Assembly: GCA_026874595.1 (NCBI GenBank)
Contig: CM049312.1
Location: 78,777,429-78,841,428, forward strand
DNA length: 64,000 nucleotides
Direction: 5' to 3'
Source of the DNA: Sipunculus nudus
Taxonomy: Eukaryota; Annelida; Sipuncula; Golfingiida; Sipunculidae
Positions 30,101 through 40,700 of the stretch are shown piece after piece. Each line of letters begins with the position of its first letter. The stretch's first letter is position 1. The position numbers were made by a program, and so were the translations under genes. The notes under the pieces are model-generated. The model did not search any database and was not told the origin of the DNA. It saw nothing but the letters and a program-made list of their open reading frames with translations.

Positions 30101-33100
30101 TTGACCGAGATTTTATTGATATACATCTTCACTGATGAAATAAAATTCCAACGGTGAATCCTTTTAGAGATATCCCGCTCACAAGGTAAAAGTTAACAGA
30201 CGCGGAACGGACGAACGGACGGACAGACAGATGGACAGACGGACAGCCTGGGTGACGACAATAGCCCATCAGCCTATCAGCTGAGGGCTAAAAACGGCTG
30301 TACATGTGTATTTGTCATGAAAATTTCTATTTTTCATGAATTTTTCTAAGTTTAGGAGCCGAAAAATGGTCAAAAGTAGGTCAACCGGGACGAAACGCGA
30401 ACTCAATCTGTAACTGGTCATTATCTGCCCACACACCAAAAATCAGGCCAATATCTGCTGGCATTGCGAAAAAAAGTCCGTACATGTGTATTTGTCATGA
30501 AAATTTCTATTTTTCATGAAATTTTCTAAGTTTAGGAGCCCTAAAACGGTCAAAACTAGGTCAACCGCGACAAAACGCGAACTCCATCTGTAACTGGTCA
30601 TTATCTGCCCACACACCAAAAATCAGGCCAATATCTGCAGGCATTGCGAAAAAAGTCCATACATGTGTATTTGTCATGAAAATTTCTATTTTTCATGAAA
30701 TTTTCTAAGTTTAGGAGCCGTAAACGGTCAAAAGTAGGTCAACCGGGACGAAACGCTAACTCCATCTGTAACTGGTCATTATCTGCCTACACACCAAAAA
30801 TCAGGCCAATATCTGCAGGCATTGCGAAAAAAAGTCCGTACATGTGTATTTGTCATGAAAATTTCTATTTTTCATGAAATTTTCTAAGTTTAGGAGCCGT
30901 AAAACGGTCAAAAGTAGGTCAACCGGGACGAAACACGAACTCAATCTGTAACTGGTCATTATCTGCCCACACACCATAAATCAGGCCAATATCTGCAGGC
31001 ATTGCGAAAAAAAGTCCGTACAACTGTTTGATTTCGGAATGACGGACATGGGTAAAACTATATGCCCCGGCCGTTTTGCGGGGGCATAAAAATGGCTGCT
31101 TCCTCATCTGGGTGCTGAGTGCTTCACTTACCCCCATCATGGAATCAGTTAATTTCTAAGTGAACAAGTGACCCATGGGTCATGGGTAAAACTATATGCC
31201 CCGGCCACTTTGGGGGGGCATAAAAATGGCTGCTTCCTCATCTGGGTGCTGAGTGCTTCACTTACCCCCATCATGGAATCAGTTAATTTCTAAGTGAACA
31301 AGTGACCCATGGGTCATGACGCTCAGCTGCCAAGCATGACCTGTGACATCATGGACTGAGATTCACAACTTCCAGTCAAATTTTGAAGAACCAATTTGCC
31401 AATTTGTTGAAAATTTTCTATGACAACAGAAATATATATCACCTATGTCTGGTTAAAACACAGTGAATTGATGGTCTGAGGGAAATGCATGATTGTTCAG
31501 CTATCAGGAACTATTCCAACAGCTTGCTTGAAACCTGTCAGTCTCAAAGGAACACCACAAAGGAAAAATATAAGATCAAAATATATAGCAAAAATCAAGG
31601 AAATACATGCAAGAATTATTGAGAAACAGGTGCTTCTGTATGAATTTTTATTCAATACAAGCCAACTGTACTGCACTTTTATAAATGATGGTAATATTTA
31701 TTCAGAAATATTTGACCCAATCCTTTACAAGATTACATAAATATACATCCAACTGCATTCACTTTAACTGTTCTTGAGATAATATGATCAAAAGGAATTA
31801 AAAGATGGTTGCTTGGTGGCCATATTGGACTTCTGACAAGTCTGAAATCAGACAACAAACATTCTCTAAATCGGACCAAACATTAAAGAAAAATTACTGA
31901 AACTGCACTGAAGAAAGAATTTCTAAGGTGGCTAACTGGCAGACATTATGGATTTCTGACAAGTATGACATTTGATATCCCACATTCTCCAATACGAGAC
32001 CAAACTTGGGCAAATTATCCAGTAATGAATGCCCAAAATAATTCAAAAGGCATGTCCAGGCCCTCATATCAGATTTATAGATAGGCAATTGTAAAAAGTG
32101 TAAGTCCAATATTTTTTATTATCACTCTGCTTTTCAATGGGGTCAGCAGGGTAGGTAAACTGCCAAACCTGAAAGAAAAGAAATGCAGAAAGCATGACTA
32201 AGAGTCTTGAAATAAAACAAAAAGCCATCCTAAATCAAGGTACACATCCACATATTATGAGAACAAACACTTGCTTTTATATGTGGTGATATATATTAAA
32301 ATATTCAGATATCTAGGAAACTAAGTTTATTGCTAGGATTCCATAAAATAAACTGCAAAATGTTCCCATCATCTTATAAATCAGTAGCTAAACCTTAATA
32401 CTATACTCTCATAGTCTTAATGCCTGGCTGAAGCATTCTGACAACAGTGTTTTTGTTATGAAGTAACGTGGTACTTATCACTGAGCCTTATCACTTAATA
32501 GGCTGATACAAAAGGAAGTCATATGTCACCAGTGTCACTCACAATTACAGCCACACAGGGAGATGTACCAGCTGGAGTGGGATGGTTATATATACAAGAA
32601 AAATAGAGATGGTCTATAAATAAGTAATTGTGAACATCCCTGACCTATGACCTTGGCCTTTTGCCCATATATCAACTTGATTCTTTCTAAGTGATGGGTG
32701 ACTACTAACCACTTAAATCTGGTGTAATTACTTGGCAACCATATATCATGGGTGAATAACTTTGACCTGCAACCTTTAACCTGCTGACCAGCTGACCCCA
32801 AAATCAATAAGTTATTTATTCAAGCAAAAAGACCCATAAATATGAAGTTTGAGTCAAACTGAGTGATGCATAGATGTGGCATATGTGAAAGACTGAAGGT
32901 TTGGGTTGAACAGTTACACTTGAAATATGCTCACAAGCATTTAGAACAATTAAATATTGTGACCTTGACCTTTGACTTTTTGACCTCAACATCAATAGGC
33001 TTCTTCCCTTATTGGTAGGTAAGCCATATATGACAGATAGAAGGTACAGATTGAAAAGTTTGCCTGAAAATGACTCCACGCAAGAAGTGGGTGCTGTGAA

Positions 33101-36100
33101 CTTGACCTTTGACCTCAAAATCAACAGGTCTTTTCCCCTGTTGGCAGAGAAGCGATATCAGTGCTGGAAGGTTTGGAATGAAAAGTCTAGCTTGAAATGT
33201 GTCCACAACCTTTTCAAAGAAGTGGATCCTGTGACCCTGACCTTTGACCTTGTGACCTCAAAATCTATTGGATTCTTGTCCAACTTAGTAGGTGAGCTAT
33301 ATGTGAAAAATCAAAGAATTGGGATGAAAGGGTTGGCTTAAAATGCATCCACAGGCTTTTCAAAGAAGAGGCTCCTGTGACCTTGATCTTTTGACCTAAA
33401 AAAAATTATGGTTCTTCCATGGAAGGTTTGGGATGAAAATTTTGTCTCAAAGAGTTATTTCTGGGGGGTGCAAACACACCCCATAACTTCGAGAATATAG
33501 GTCACAGTGACCTAGTTTCAGGTTTGCAAGGAGATCTTTTTATAACCTCTAAGACTGCATAGGGTTCATGGCCCTAGCCCCTACGGTTACGATTTGTGCC
33601 CTGCTAACGGACGGCCGGCCGGCTGGATGGCCGGACGGACAGACGGACGGCCGGACAGACGGAAGGACGACAGACAAAGACCCATCGCTATAGCCCAGCA
33701 TGACTGAAAGTCAGCTGAGCTAAAAATGAACAGACAGACACTTACTTGGCCTGCAGGAACTGTTCCTTGTTGTACTTGACAGTCTTCTTGCCACTCCAGT
33801 TATTGCGCGTCTTCCAGTGAGCCTGGCCAGGACGGCTGCTGCTCACGTTTTCTCTCGGGGAGAAGCTGAAGTTCAGCAGGTGGTTCAAACTCCCCTTTTT
33901 GTTTCTGTTACAAACAGCTGAATTAAAATCAGCTGGGTCCACCTCGGTCACCTGAAACCAGAAAAGTTTTACTTAATCAGGGTTCCAACCAGCCTGCTGA
34001 AGAAATACAGAAATTTTTATTTGTAGGAGGACATGACACAAAAAAAGAAATTTAAAGGTATTCAGCAAAAATTATAGGAGTTTTCACTGCACATTCATTA
34101 TTTATGTGGTAAATTAACATGACCATCTATACTCCCAGAAGCATCTAAAGGTCAGACCTTTAAGGTCTGTTGATTTACATATGGCTTTACTTGTTATACG
34201 AGCAACACTCACACACAGGTAAATTTCTACACAAATACTGTGCGTTTTCAATAAAAGTAGTGCATATATATATATATATATAAATAAGGCTTCAGTTATA
34301 AGAATTATATTGGAAACATGATTATATGAGATTATGGATGATGTGCTGGAAAATATAGCAGACATTTTTTCATAAGAAATTATAAGATATAAAGGTGTCA
34401 GTGAGAGCCCTGCTTAATAAATCATTTTTGACAAACTGATGTCATGTTTCAGGGTTTCCAGAAATACATGAAAACAAAATCCTGTATTTCTTAGCAGATG
34501 AATTTTGAAAATTCCTGGATAATTATGTCAGCTTTTTAAAGGTAAAACACATTTTAAGGTCACAATAATTATATAAAAAAGACCAATTTCACTTCAGGGC
34601 CAAGCAATTTCTCAAGTGTTCCTGATCTAAAGCATTTTAGTGAAATCCCTGACTAACCCCTTACTGTAGTGTAAAATGGTATATCTATACCCTTTTTAGG
34701 ATTTTCCCCTGATTTCAAGGGTTGCTTTGGAATGCATCTATTGCTTTATATCCCACATGAACTTGCAGAGGTCATAAAGCCAAATTAACTGCCATATCCC
34801 GAACCCTTGTGTTACCTGCAATCCCATCTATATCTATATCTCCTCAGTTTCTTATTTAAGTATTTAAGTTATTTTACACTTGATTTAACAAGCACAAAAA
34901 AATAACTATTGGAATAGCAAAGTGATCATATTCAAACTCGGTGATCAAACATACCTCATTTAATGTATTTATATAAATCAGTGAAAACACTGTTACTGCC
35001 TACCTCACATTTCTGCTTGGTATTGGAATAACCTCTAGACCTTGGACGTTTGTCAAACCCCCTTGGTTTGGCAGCATTCGGGTTGGTCTTTCTCCCAGGG
35101 CCCTCATATCGGGGTCTGGGTGCATTAGGTTCCCTCTTCCTGCCATTCCGAGGGAACCTGTTTCCGTTTCCATTCTCTGCAATGAAGTAACATTTAACCA
35201 CTTAAATGGGTTACACTTTTCTGTTGTTTTATTTTTTAAATTTGTTCCCATTTGATTATTTATACTTCACAAGAACCTTGGAAGTCCTGAAATTCATGAT
35301 AAAATACAAAACATACCTTCATCATGCAAATCTTTATCCACAATGGGACCAGTCCCTGAGAAATTTAATTTCATAACAATATTCCAATAAAATTCACCAA
35401 AAGTTATATCATGTATTTTATGATTTGGTAAATATGGCAGTATCTCCACTGATTTTTTTCTTAAACTGTTAGTGCCTTTAGATGAAAGTATGGCAGTCAT
35501 TCTTCAAATGATAAAGAAAAAGATCACACTCAAAACTATATAAAAGGAAATCCTTATTTCCGAACTAAAAATAAATAAATTATTAAATATAACTGACACT
35601 TAAATTCAGCCCCCATTTTTTCCTTTTTTTTCTAAACCCTGATATGAAAACTAGACCCAGTTAGTTAAAGGCTGAAGGGCCAGATCAAATGATCAACCCT
35701 GTAGTCATACCTGATATTCCTGCAAGTTATTAGGTTTCGCAATATCAGTCTATATATGGGCAACACTGGGAGGCGTGCCCTTCAGTGCATATGTCACGTG
35801 ACATGCCAACCGTGACAACAGGAGGTGCCTGCAAAGTTGCGATGACGTAACTACACTCATAACTTGAACTTACAGACAGAAGTACAAAAAAATTCAAATC
35901 GAACTTAAAACAATAATATCCCACTTAAAATCAGACAAAAGGAAGCATGTTACTGGTAAAATTCAAAGTGAAAACGCACAGGTGTTGGGCTGGCATCTGA
36001 TATTGACAGCTGACGCGCCAATGTGGAAGTGACCGAGCAGACGATGCTCACCTGATTTCTTACTCTCGGCTCCGCTGGCCTTGACAGGCACAGACGGTGC

Positions 36101-36148
36101 TCTCTGAGTGGGTTTGACGTCCATATTTTCCCTCCCCTCCTCTTGCAT
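15095..36148 (-). CDS. RNF10: RNF10, RING-type E3 ubiquitin ligase (18 coding exons)
   Basis: Joining 18 exons with canonical splice sites (one GC donor) gives a continuous 787-residue protein in correct phase at every junction. The human protein is about 811 residues. Order: a basic, Asn/Arg-rich N-terminus (about 1-90); a conserved [12 protein letters not shown] block; the [21 protein letters not shown] block (about 159-185); a C3HC4 RING at Cys199-Cys202-Cys214-His216-Cys219-Cys222-Cys237-Cys240; a helical segment; a [20 protein letters not shown] block; an SFAQMLRQGKA block; DRVPVP; and a Lys-rich C-terminus. From knowledge of the family: RNF10 ubiquitinates 40S proteins uS3 and uS5 on stalled initiating ribosomes and also binds the MEOX2 transcription factor. 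All eight zinc ligands are present, so activity is expected. The gene is isolated, and its introns are loaded with repeats. Confidence 0.96.
15860..16290. repeat. ~60-bp degenerate minisatellite in RNF10 intron 17
   Basis: About six or seven units contain AACTGGTCA or ACCAGTCAGCCTTA with TATGAAC and GGGCTT. Unit length varies between about 50 and 75 bp. Confidence 0.7.
16477..16678 (-). CDS. RNF10: RNF10 coding exon 17
   Basis: Encodes [18 protein letters not shown], then [20 protein letters not shown], matching SDGESDNSDRVPVPSFQNSF. Donor AAG|GTCAGT, phase 1. Confidence 0.95.
16966..17069 (-). CDS. RNF10: RNF10 coding exon 16
   Basis: Encodes [20 protein letters not shown] to [13 protein letters not shown] joins MLRQGKA of the next exon to make the conserved SFAQMLR block. 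Confidence 0.92.
17889..18026 (-). CDS. RNF10: RNF10 coding exon 15
   Basis: Ser/Pro/Thr-rich disordered segment ([19 protein letters not shown]), with several SP dipeptides that could be phosphorylated. Joins in phase at both ends. Confidence 0.88.
18870..18971 (-). CDS. RNF10: RNF10 coding exon 14
   Basis: Encodes the highly basic helical stretch [19 protein letters not shown], equivalent to the KRKRQRQKKAREERRRER region. It could act in nucleic-acid or ribosome contact or as a nuclear signal (inference). Confidence 0.94.
19266..19383 (-). CDS. RNF10: RNF10 coding exon 13
   Basis: Encodes [20 protein letters not shown] then [18 protein letters not shown], matching [22 protein letters not shown]. 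Phase 1 donor G|GTAGGT. Confidence 0.96.
19916..20049 (-). CDS. RNF10: RNF10 coding exon 12
   Basis: Encodes [20 protein letters not shown], then [20 protein letters not shown], very close to the vertebrate [20 protein letters not shown] block. Acceptor TTTCAG, donor GAG|GTGAGA. Confidence 0.96.
20464..20623. mobile_element. 160-bp TIR MITE in RNF10 intron 11
   Basis: Left end GGGGTGTGTTGCAATAA; reverse complement of the right end GGGGCCTGTTGCAATAA, so the 17-bp termini differ at two positions. The interior has TGACTTAAG and CTTAAGTCC words and a CACCATGGTAACC stretch. No clear target duplication. Confidence 0.65.
20701..20998 (-). CDS. RNF10: RNF10 coding exon 11
   Basis: Longest exon (298 nt). 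It opens [13 protein letters not shown], passes through a divergent acidic linker, and ends [13 protein letters not shown], matching the CYYFYQAEDGQ block of vertebrate RNF10. Phase 1 at the donor. Confidence 0.94.
22037..22038 (-). other. GC-AG intron donor in RNF10
   Basis: The intron from 22038 down to 20999 begins GCAAGT after AAG, the strong consensus seen at GC-AG introns. It ends CCACCAG. All 16 other introns of the gene start with GT. Confidence 0.85.
22039..22170 (-). CDS. RNF10: RNF10 coding exon 10
   Basis: Encodes [20 protein letters not shown] to NPKTPERK. It ends AAAG|GCAAGT, a GC-type donor; reading on to any nearby GT gives no sensible junction. The next exon joins in phase 0 to give [16 protein letters not shown], equivalent to RKGVLEYLSAFDEE in vertebrates. 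Confidence 0.92.
22577..22621 (-). CDS. RNF10: RNF10 coding exon 9 (45-nt microexon)
   Basis: Fifteen codons, [15 protein letters not shown], matching the SCFIEAAIQEL block of vertebrate RNF10. Good acceptor (TTTCAG) and donor (GAG|GTGAGA). The exon is phase 0 on both sides, so it could be skipped without a frame change. Confidence 0.92.
23265..23377 (-). CDS. RNF10: RNF10 coding exon 8
   Basis: Encodes an acidic-ended helical segment, [20 protein letters not shown] to QMEDDED. Acceptor TTACAG, donor GAT|GTAAAT, phase 0. Confidence 0.93.
24129..24268 (-). CDS. RNF10: RNF10 coding exon 7
   Basis: Encodes [20 protein letters not shown] followed by [16 protein letters not shown], matching the conserved region just after the RING. 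The donor is weak for its position (GATG|GTTCGT), but the phase and the next exon confirm it. Confidence 0.93.
24983..25109 (-). CDS. RNF10: RNF10 coding exon 6 (RING core)
   Basis: Encodes the rest of the [14 protein letters not shown] and [15 protein letters not shown], with Cys214, His216, Cys219, Cys222, Cys237 and Cys240. Spacing is C-x2-C-x11-C-x-H-x2-C-x2-C-x14-C-x2-C. Trp234 lies in the usual E2-contact loop. Donor AG|GTAACTT, phase 2. Confidence 0.97.
25538..25595 (-). CDS. RNF10: RNF10 coding exon 5 (RING start)
   Basis: A 58-nt exon, [19 protein letters not shown], supplying the first two zinc-binding cysteines (residues 199 and 202). Acceptor CTGCAG-type, donor CAG|GTATGTT. Confidence 0.95.
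25985..26075 (-). CDS. RNF10: RNF10 coding exon 4
   Basis: Encodes [20 protein letters not shown] and [10 protein letters not shown], the conserved block before the RING. Donor GTG|GTGGGT, phase 0. The intron upstream (26076-33745) is 7.7 kb and full of nested repeats. Confidence 0.95.
26968..29899 (+). mobile_element. repeat element R, copy 1
   Basis: Begins AAACAAGGGACCTATGGGTCA (hairpin-like GGGACC/GGGTC) and ends TCAGCTGAGCTAAAAAT after a GACGGACGG tail (about 29818-29850). It contains two diverged copies of a ~650-700 bp unit (about 28560-29210 and 29215-29800). The marker GTGCCATGGTCA and GTTTGGGCCCATAAC occur in both. The left ~1.2 kb matches the complement of 42270-43633 plus 46497-46804. 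No protein domain recognised. Confidence 0.6.
28233..28535. mobile_element. 303-bp TIR MITE inside repeat R
   Basis: Perfect 18-bp inverted termini: GGTATGGTTCTCAGGCAC at the left, its complement at the right. Subterminal GATGCGGGCGG motifs also face each other. Flanks are A-rich on the left and T-rich on the right, so the target duplication is unclear. Confidence 0.8.
30298..31014 (+). repeat. four-copy 180-bp tandem array
   Basis: Units start near 30298, 30478, 30656 and 30835 (spacing 178-180 bp) and are about 95% alike by eye. Markers: TACATGTGTATTTGTCATG, GGTCAACCGGGACGAAACGC and ATCAGGCCAATATCTGC. This is the core of element H3. Confidence 0.9.
31048..31320 (+). repeat. 133-bp tandem duplication with hairpin
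   Basis: Two nearly identical units start at 31048 and 31181. Each has TATGCCCCGGCC...GGGGGCATA and ends GACCCATGGGTCATG. The duplication includes the 3' hairpin of element H3. Confidence 0.85.
31321..32579. other. RNF10 intron 3, no distinct feature
   Basis: AT-rich intronic sequence with no exon that joins in phase between RNF10 exons 3 and 4. Some diverged repeat wording (TTCTGACAAGT, TCTCCAAT) recurs at about 31825 and 31950. Confidence 0.5.
32580..33730 (+). repeat. tandem-core repeat with nuclear-receptor-like DR1 words
   Basis: Diverged units of about 130 bp contain GTGACCTTGACCTTTGACC followed by CAAAATCAATAGG and a TTCTT run. TGACCTTTGACCT is perfect at 33103-33115 and 33238-33250. 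The block ends in a GGACGGACGG tail (33608-33670) and TCAGCTGAGCTAAAAAT (about 33710-33728), the same 3' end as element R. Lies in RNF10 intron 3, next to exon 3. Confidence 0.65.
33746..33951 (-). CDS. RNF10: RNF10 coding exon 3
   Basis: Acceptor TTTCAG, donor AA|GTAAGTG, phase 2. Encodes the diagnostic [15 protein letters not shown] block and ends FLQA, with Asn completed across the intron to give FLQANCQFVV. This exon gives one of the clearest family matches. Confidence 0.95.
35004..35176 (-). CDS. RNF10: RNF10 coding exon 2
   Basis: Acceptor TTGCAG, donor GAG|GTAGGC. Encodes an Asn/Arg/Lys/Pro-rich disordered segment ([18 protein letters not shown] onward) and ends in phase 0. It matches the basic linker of RNF10 in composition rather than in sequence. 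Confidence 0.85.
36052..36148 (-). CDS. RNF10: RNF10 coding exon 1
   Basis: Starts at Met 36148; an in-frame TGA lies upstream with no other ATG between. A second Met at 36124 ([16 protein letters not shown]) is an equally plausible start. Ends at donor CAG|GTGAGC, phase 1. Low-complexity N-terminus as in the family, so the start is less certain than the splice. Confidence 0.75.
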
Positions 36149-36909
36149 ACACAGCTCCTGATCTTCCCTCCTTCGCCCGGGTTCCCGGCTGGTGTCTCAC
36201 CAAGAATACGGATTGCTCGATTTGGGCCTTCATCGTTTAGCACTCCATGTTGACAGAACCAAACAAAATAAGTAAAATCCTTACTTAAGAATGTGAGCAA
36301 TTTTTTTAAATTTCGGAAAGTGTTACAAAAAAGGCTCCTGAGATGTCTTTTGGGGATTTTATCCCCAAAGAACCGCTGGTCAGTCGCTTCAAGCTTGAAA
36401 ATTCGAAGGCAAAGCTTCGATCTGGTTCTGCAAATGGCGACGAGCGCCCATAAAATAACCCGGATGACACCCGCGGCCTTCACCTTCACCCCTTTGCGGA
36501 AGAAGGTCAACCGTGAAAGCGGGAGTTTGAACACACCAACACGAATCAGGTATCATCACACACACGAAAGTTGTTTTAACTCTAAAAAAAGTATTGTTGT
36601 TAATGTAAATATGCCCCGATGCTTTCTTATGGTATTGTTGACATTTAATAATACAATCGCGGTGTCTAAGCTGTGATATTACCAGTATTTCGGGTATTGA
36701 TGTTTGTGAACGACCGGATGGTTGACACCCTGCACAGAAACTGACACACTTGAGTGACAGTGTGACTGGTGACAGCTCGGTGACAGTTCCGTGACAACTG
36801 GGCAGTCACGTCAGGAAAGTGTTATGGTCATTGCGGTTTGGGGATAATCACTCCTTTAAAAGCAGGAGCGTTTATAGAATAGTTGCCTACCAGTAAAATG
36901 ATATGTATC
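36149..36909. promoter_or_regulatory. RNF10 upstream region, probable promoter
   Basis: Richer in GC and CpG than its flanks, and immediately upstream of the RNF10 start on the minus strand. No TATA box stands out and no start site can be fixed. The overlapping open frames on both strands have no family motif. A 30-bp stretch near 36742-36800 repeats GTGACAG/TGACACT words. Confidence 0.35.
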
Positions 36910-36911
36910 AT

Positions 36912-37521
36912 GGGTGGATCCAGCCTTAAGATTTAATAATTAAAGGAGAGGGTCCAACCTAGAAAGACTATAAGAAAACCTAAAAAAAATTGTCCTCTGG
37001 TCCAGAAAGGAGACAGGGTTGGGGTCAATACGTATTTGTATATGAATTTAAGTACAGTCAAAGTATGTATTTGTATTTGTTTTGTGCCAAATGATAATAT
37101 TTGTATTTGATCTCAGTATTTGATGTATTTGATCAAATACTGTACAAATACATATGTATAAATACATGTTCATATCTGCCATAATTTTAAAAAATTAATT
37201 ACTACCTAACTTCTGAACAACCAAAAAGACAGCATCAAGATAAGTGTCACTTTTCCCTGAGACATTATGAATATTATTGGTGCTGAAAATCAATATATTT
37301 TCTGCATAACTAATACATTTGCGTATTTTTATTTGATGTTCTGTATTTGAATTTATCTTCAGTCATTCGTATTTGTATTAGGACAGGACCAGCTATCGTA
37401 TTTATATTTGTTTTTGTATTTGGCACACTGTGATTGACCCCAGCCCTGAGAGGAGGGGGTCCAGGTGATAAAATGCTGCGGCTAAAAAGAGGGCTCCAGA
37501 CCCCTCCTTCTGGATCAGCCA
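36912..37521. mobile_element. relic with GGATCCAG-type inverted ends
   Basis: GGGTGGATCCAGCC at the left and TCTGGATCAGCCAC at the right face each other, resembling the termini of the element at 2609-3805. The interval is interrupted by the hAT-like MITE at 37014-37448. Confidence 0.3.
37014..37448. mobile_element. hAT-like MITE (435 bp)
   Basis: Left end CAGGGTTGGGGTCAAT; reverse complement of the right end CAGGGCTGGGGTCAAT. Flanking 8-mers AAAGGAGA and AGAGGAGG match at six of eight positions, read as a decayed target duplication. The interior is rich in GTATTTG and CAAATAC words, so it can fold on itself. Confidence 0.7.
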
Positions 37522-37775
37522 CATTGTATGCCGGGTGTGTTTTTCATGCTGAAGAGGGTGATACATTTTATGGGGATATGTTAACATGAGTTGATAAACT
37601 GATATATGTACACCCTAGCCCTTGCATCATTTTTCATCATATCCACTTTTCGACATTAACCTTGGGTGATGAACCCAGTCAGAGCCTATTGTATGATCGT
37701 ACCTGAAGAATTATTCTAATTACATTTTTCTACAGATTCTGGGAAAATGTCCCTAATAAAATTTGCAGCCTTTTA

Positions 37776-40700
37776 AGCTCAGCTGACTATAAGTCATCTG
37801 AGCTATAGTTGTGGTCCTATGTCCATCCGTCCGTCCATTAAACTTGTATGTTTGAAACTGTTGGACCTAAAAATCTGAAATTTGGCATACCTTTAGATGT
37901 TTCCAAAATCTCCTACCATACTGAAAATGGGGTCACCAGGACTTCTTCCTTTGAATTATTAAGGGAAAACCTTCGTTTTCCATTAAAAACCCATTGTTAC
38001 CAGGGTTGGGGCCAGGTACTTGTACCTGTACCTGTACCTAGGTACACAATTCAGAGTACCTGTACCTGTACAGGGCTGTCATGAGAAGAAGTACCTTGTA
38101 CCTGTACCTGTACCTGGAACTAAAGTACCTGTACCTGGAATAAGGTACTCCAGGTACAAATTTGATTCTGGTACTTGAAATGAACACCAGGCTTGGGTCA
38201 ATTGCATGTACAAAGCTGTCACCCCTTTCAGGGCAGTTAGCTATCTTAGGCAGGGGTAATTACAAAGCATTCATCCCTGCTGCCTTTGTAGCTAGCTATC
38301 TGGCTAACAAGCTGGTCAACCTCCAGCCTCTAAACAGGAAGTTCATTGCAGCATTATATTATCAGCACAATTATACAGCAGCCAACAAAGGATAGATACA
38401 TGGGGTTCCCTACATGCCCCATGTCTAAAGTTGGCTAGTATGTACACTGAACAGGGTTGGGGCCAGTTACTTGTACCTGTATCTATTTACACTATTCACA
38501 GTTATGTGAATTACAGGTAAGATACTGGAAATGGACATCAGGTTTGGTCAAGTAAGGTACTGAGCTGTCATCCCTGTCAGGGCTGTTACCTAACCAGGCA
38601 GGGGTAATTACTAAGCTTTCAACACTGCAGCCTTTGAACTTGAGTGGACTTGGGCTAGTAGCATGCTGGCCTAGCTACCTCCAGCCTCTACACAGGAAGT
38701 TCATTGTGGCATTATCAGATATTAAGTACAGAGCAAAGGATCCAGACAGCATTGCTTTTATGCCCCATGTAGATACCTGTTGTTTAGTATGAATAAAGAA
38801 CATTGGTGTAGGATAAATTAGCTCCCAGAGATTTTGACTTTAAACCATAACTGGTTGATTTGAAATATATACATTTTATGAAAGTTTTATATTTCTGTAT
38901 TAATAACTTTGTCAACTTTATCAGCTTCGTTCATTTGTCACATTAACTAAAGGCAATCCTTTTACATTGGCCAGGCCTGTATTTTTCCTGATGACATAGG
39001 AAGTGATCATTTAATACTTTTTAATGATATATTCTGCCATTCTATTATAACTTATTATTGCATATTTAGATGAATTTAATGCAATTATCATTAGTTTGCA
39101 ATACAAACTTCATATATTTTTAAAATGTACCTGTACCTGTACCTAGGTACTTTACAAAAATGCTGTACTTGTACCTGACCACTTCGCAAGTACCTGTACC
39201 TGTACCTAGGTACTGTCACATGTACCTGGCCCCAACCCTGATTGTTACACTTCAGGACTGCCTAATATCAAAACCACTGACCTTATATTGATCATTTTTA
39301 ATATATTATTTCCTCTATTTATTTCCTATGAACATCCCAGAAATTAGTTTAATATTTTTTAAATTCTTGAAGTAATGGGCCCAAACATAATGCACTTTGT
39401 AAATATTTAGGAAAAATATTACTCCCTTAACTTGAGAATTGCTGAAGCTAGAAACTTTTTTTTCAGGTATATAACTATATTTAATCAAGATTCATTTGTA
39501 TACCCAAAATTTGAACTGAATTTTTCAAATTTTAAAAGTTATTAGCATAAATATAAAATCAGTACCTTCAACTTTGCCAAGATTTGACCATGGCACATTT
39601 TTTCCTATAACTGCTGTGGATTTAATTTTCACAGCATGTTACCAACTTACCATAAGCATTTCATCTGTTAAAATCTGAAATTTGAAACCAGTTAATAAAA
39701 AAATGTAGATTTTATTCAAGTTTTCAAGCACCATGTAAAGTATTGTTTAGATCAAGCAAGTGTTATGCAGTTTGCTAGAGCTCAGCTCCCCAGCTTCCCA
39801 GGCCAGCACTCAGCTCCCAAAATTTGGCATACAGTTAGATGTCCCCCAACATCCTACCATACCAAAGTTTGGTCACAAGAACTTCATTCCCAGGAGATAT
39901 TAAGAAAAAACTTCAGTTTTCCATTAAAAACCCATTGTTACACTTCAAGACTGCCTAATATCAAAACCACTGATCTGACTTTGATCATTTATGATATACA
40001 TGTTCTTCTATGCACAAGCCAGAAATGATGTCAGTATTGCAAAATGGTTTTAAGTTATGGGTCCAAACATAATGCACTTTGTAAAAAATCAAGAAACATA
40101 TTTACTCCCTTGACATGAGAATTGCTGAAACTAGAGATTTTTGTCAGGGATGTAACATTATTTAATCAAGATTCAATTGCATACCAAAAATTAGTTTTGA
40201 TTTTTAGCTCAGGTGACTATAAGTCATCTGAGCTATAGTCATGGTCCATTGTCCGTCGTCCATCCATCTGTCTGTCCGTCCGTCCGTAGATGTGGCACGT
40301 TTTGAAACCGTAAGACCTAGAAATCCAAAATTCAGCATAATGTTAGATGTCCCCAAGATCTCCTACCAAGCCGAAAACTGGGTCTTTGCGACTTCGTTCC
40401 TCTGAGAAATTAAGGAAAAACCTCAATTTTTTATTAAAATCCTATTTTCACACTTCAGGACTGCCTAATATCAAAACCACTCATCTGTTTTTCCTCATAT
40501 TTGCCATAAATATTCCTCTATATAGTTCCTATGTACATGCCAGAAATTAAGTCTTTAAAGTATAAATTCTTTAAGTTATGGGCCCAAACATAATGGATTT
40601 TGTAAAAAATTAGGAAAAATAATAACTCACTTAACATGAAAAATTTTGAAACTAGAGTCTATTTTCTCAAGTATATAACTATGTTTAATTAAGATTCAAT

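Larger units (their letters stand above)
26319..31090 (+). mobile_element. ACTAG tandem-core element H3, split by another repeat
   Basis: Starts ACTAGATGTGTC, followed by a hairpin GCCCC-CGCCT-GGGGC (26345-26359). It carries diverged ~180-bp units (about 26390-26690), is interrupted at about 26968 by element R1, and resumes near 29900. It continues with four better-preserved units and closes with a hairpin TATGCCCC...GGGGCATA (31061-31089). No coding capacity. It lies in RNF10 intron 3. Confidence 0.55.

Noticed and set aside
32586-33341. Frames of 65-109 codons on both strands
   Set aside because: Produced by the GTGACCTTGACC tandem repeat.
35950-36534. 194-codon minus-strand frame over the RNF10 start
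   Set aside because: It runs through exon 1 in another frame and has no family motif; the RNF10 frame joins in phase with exon 2.
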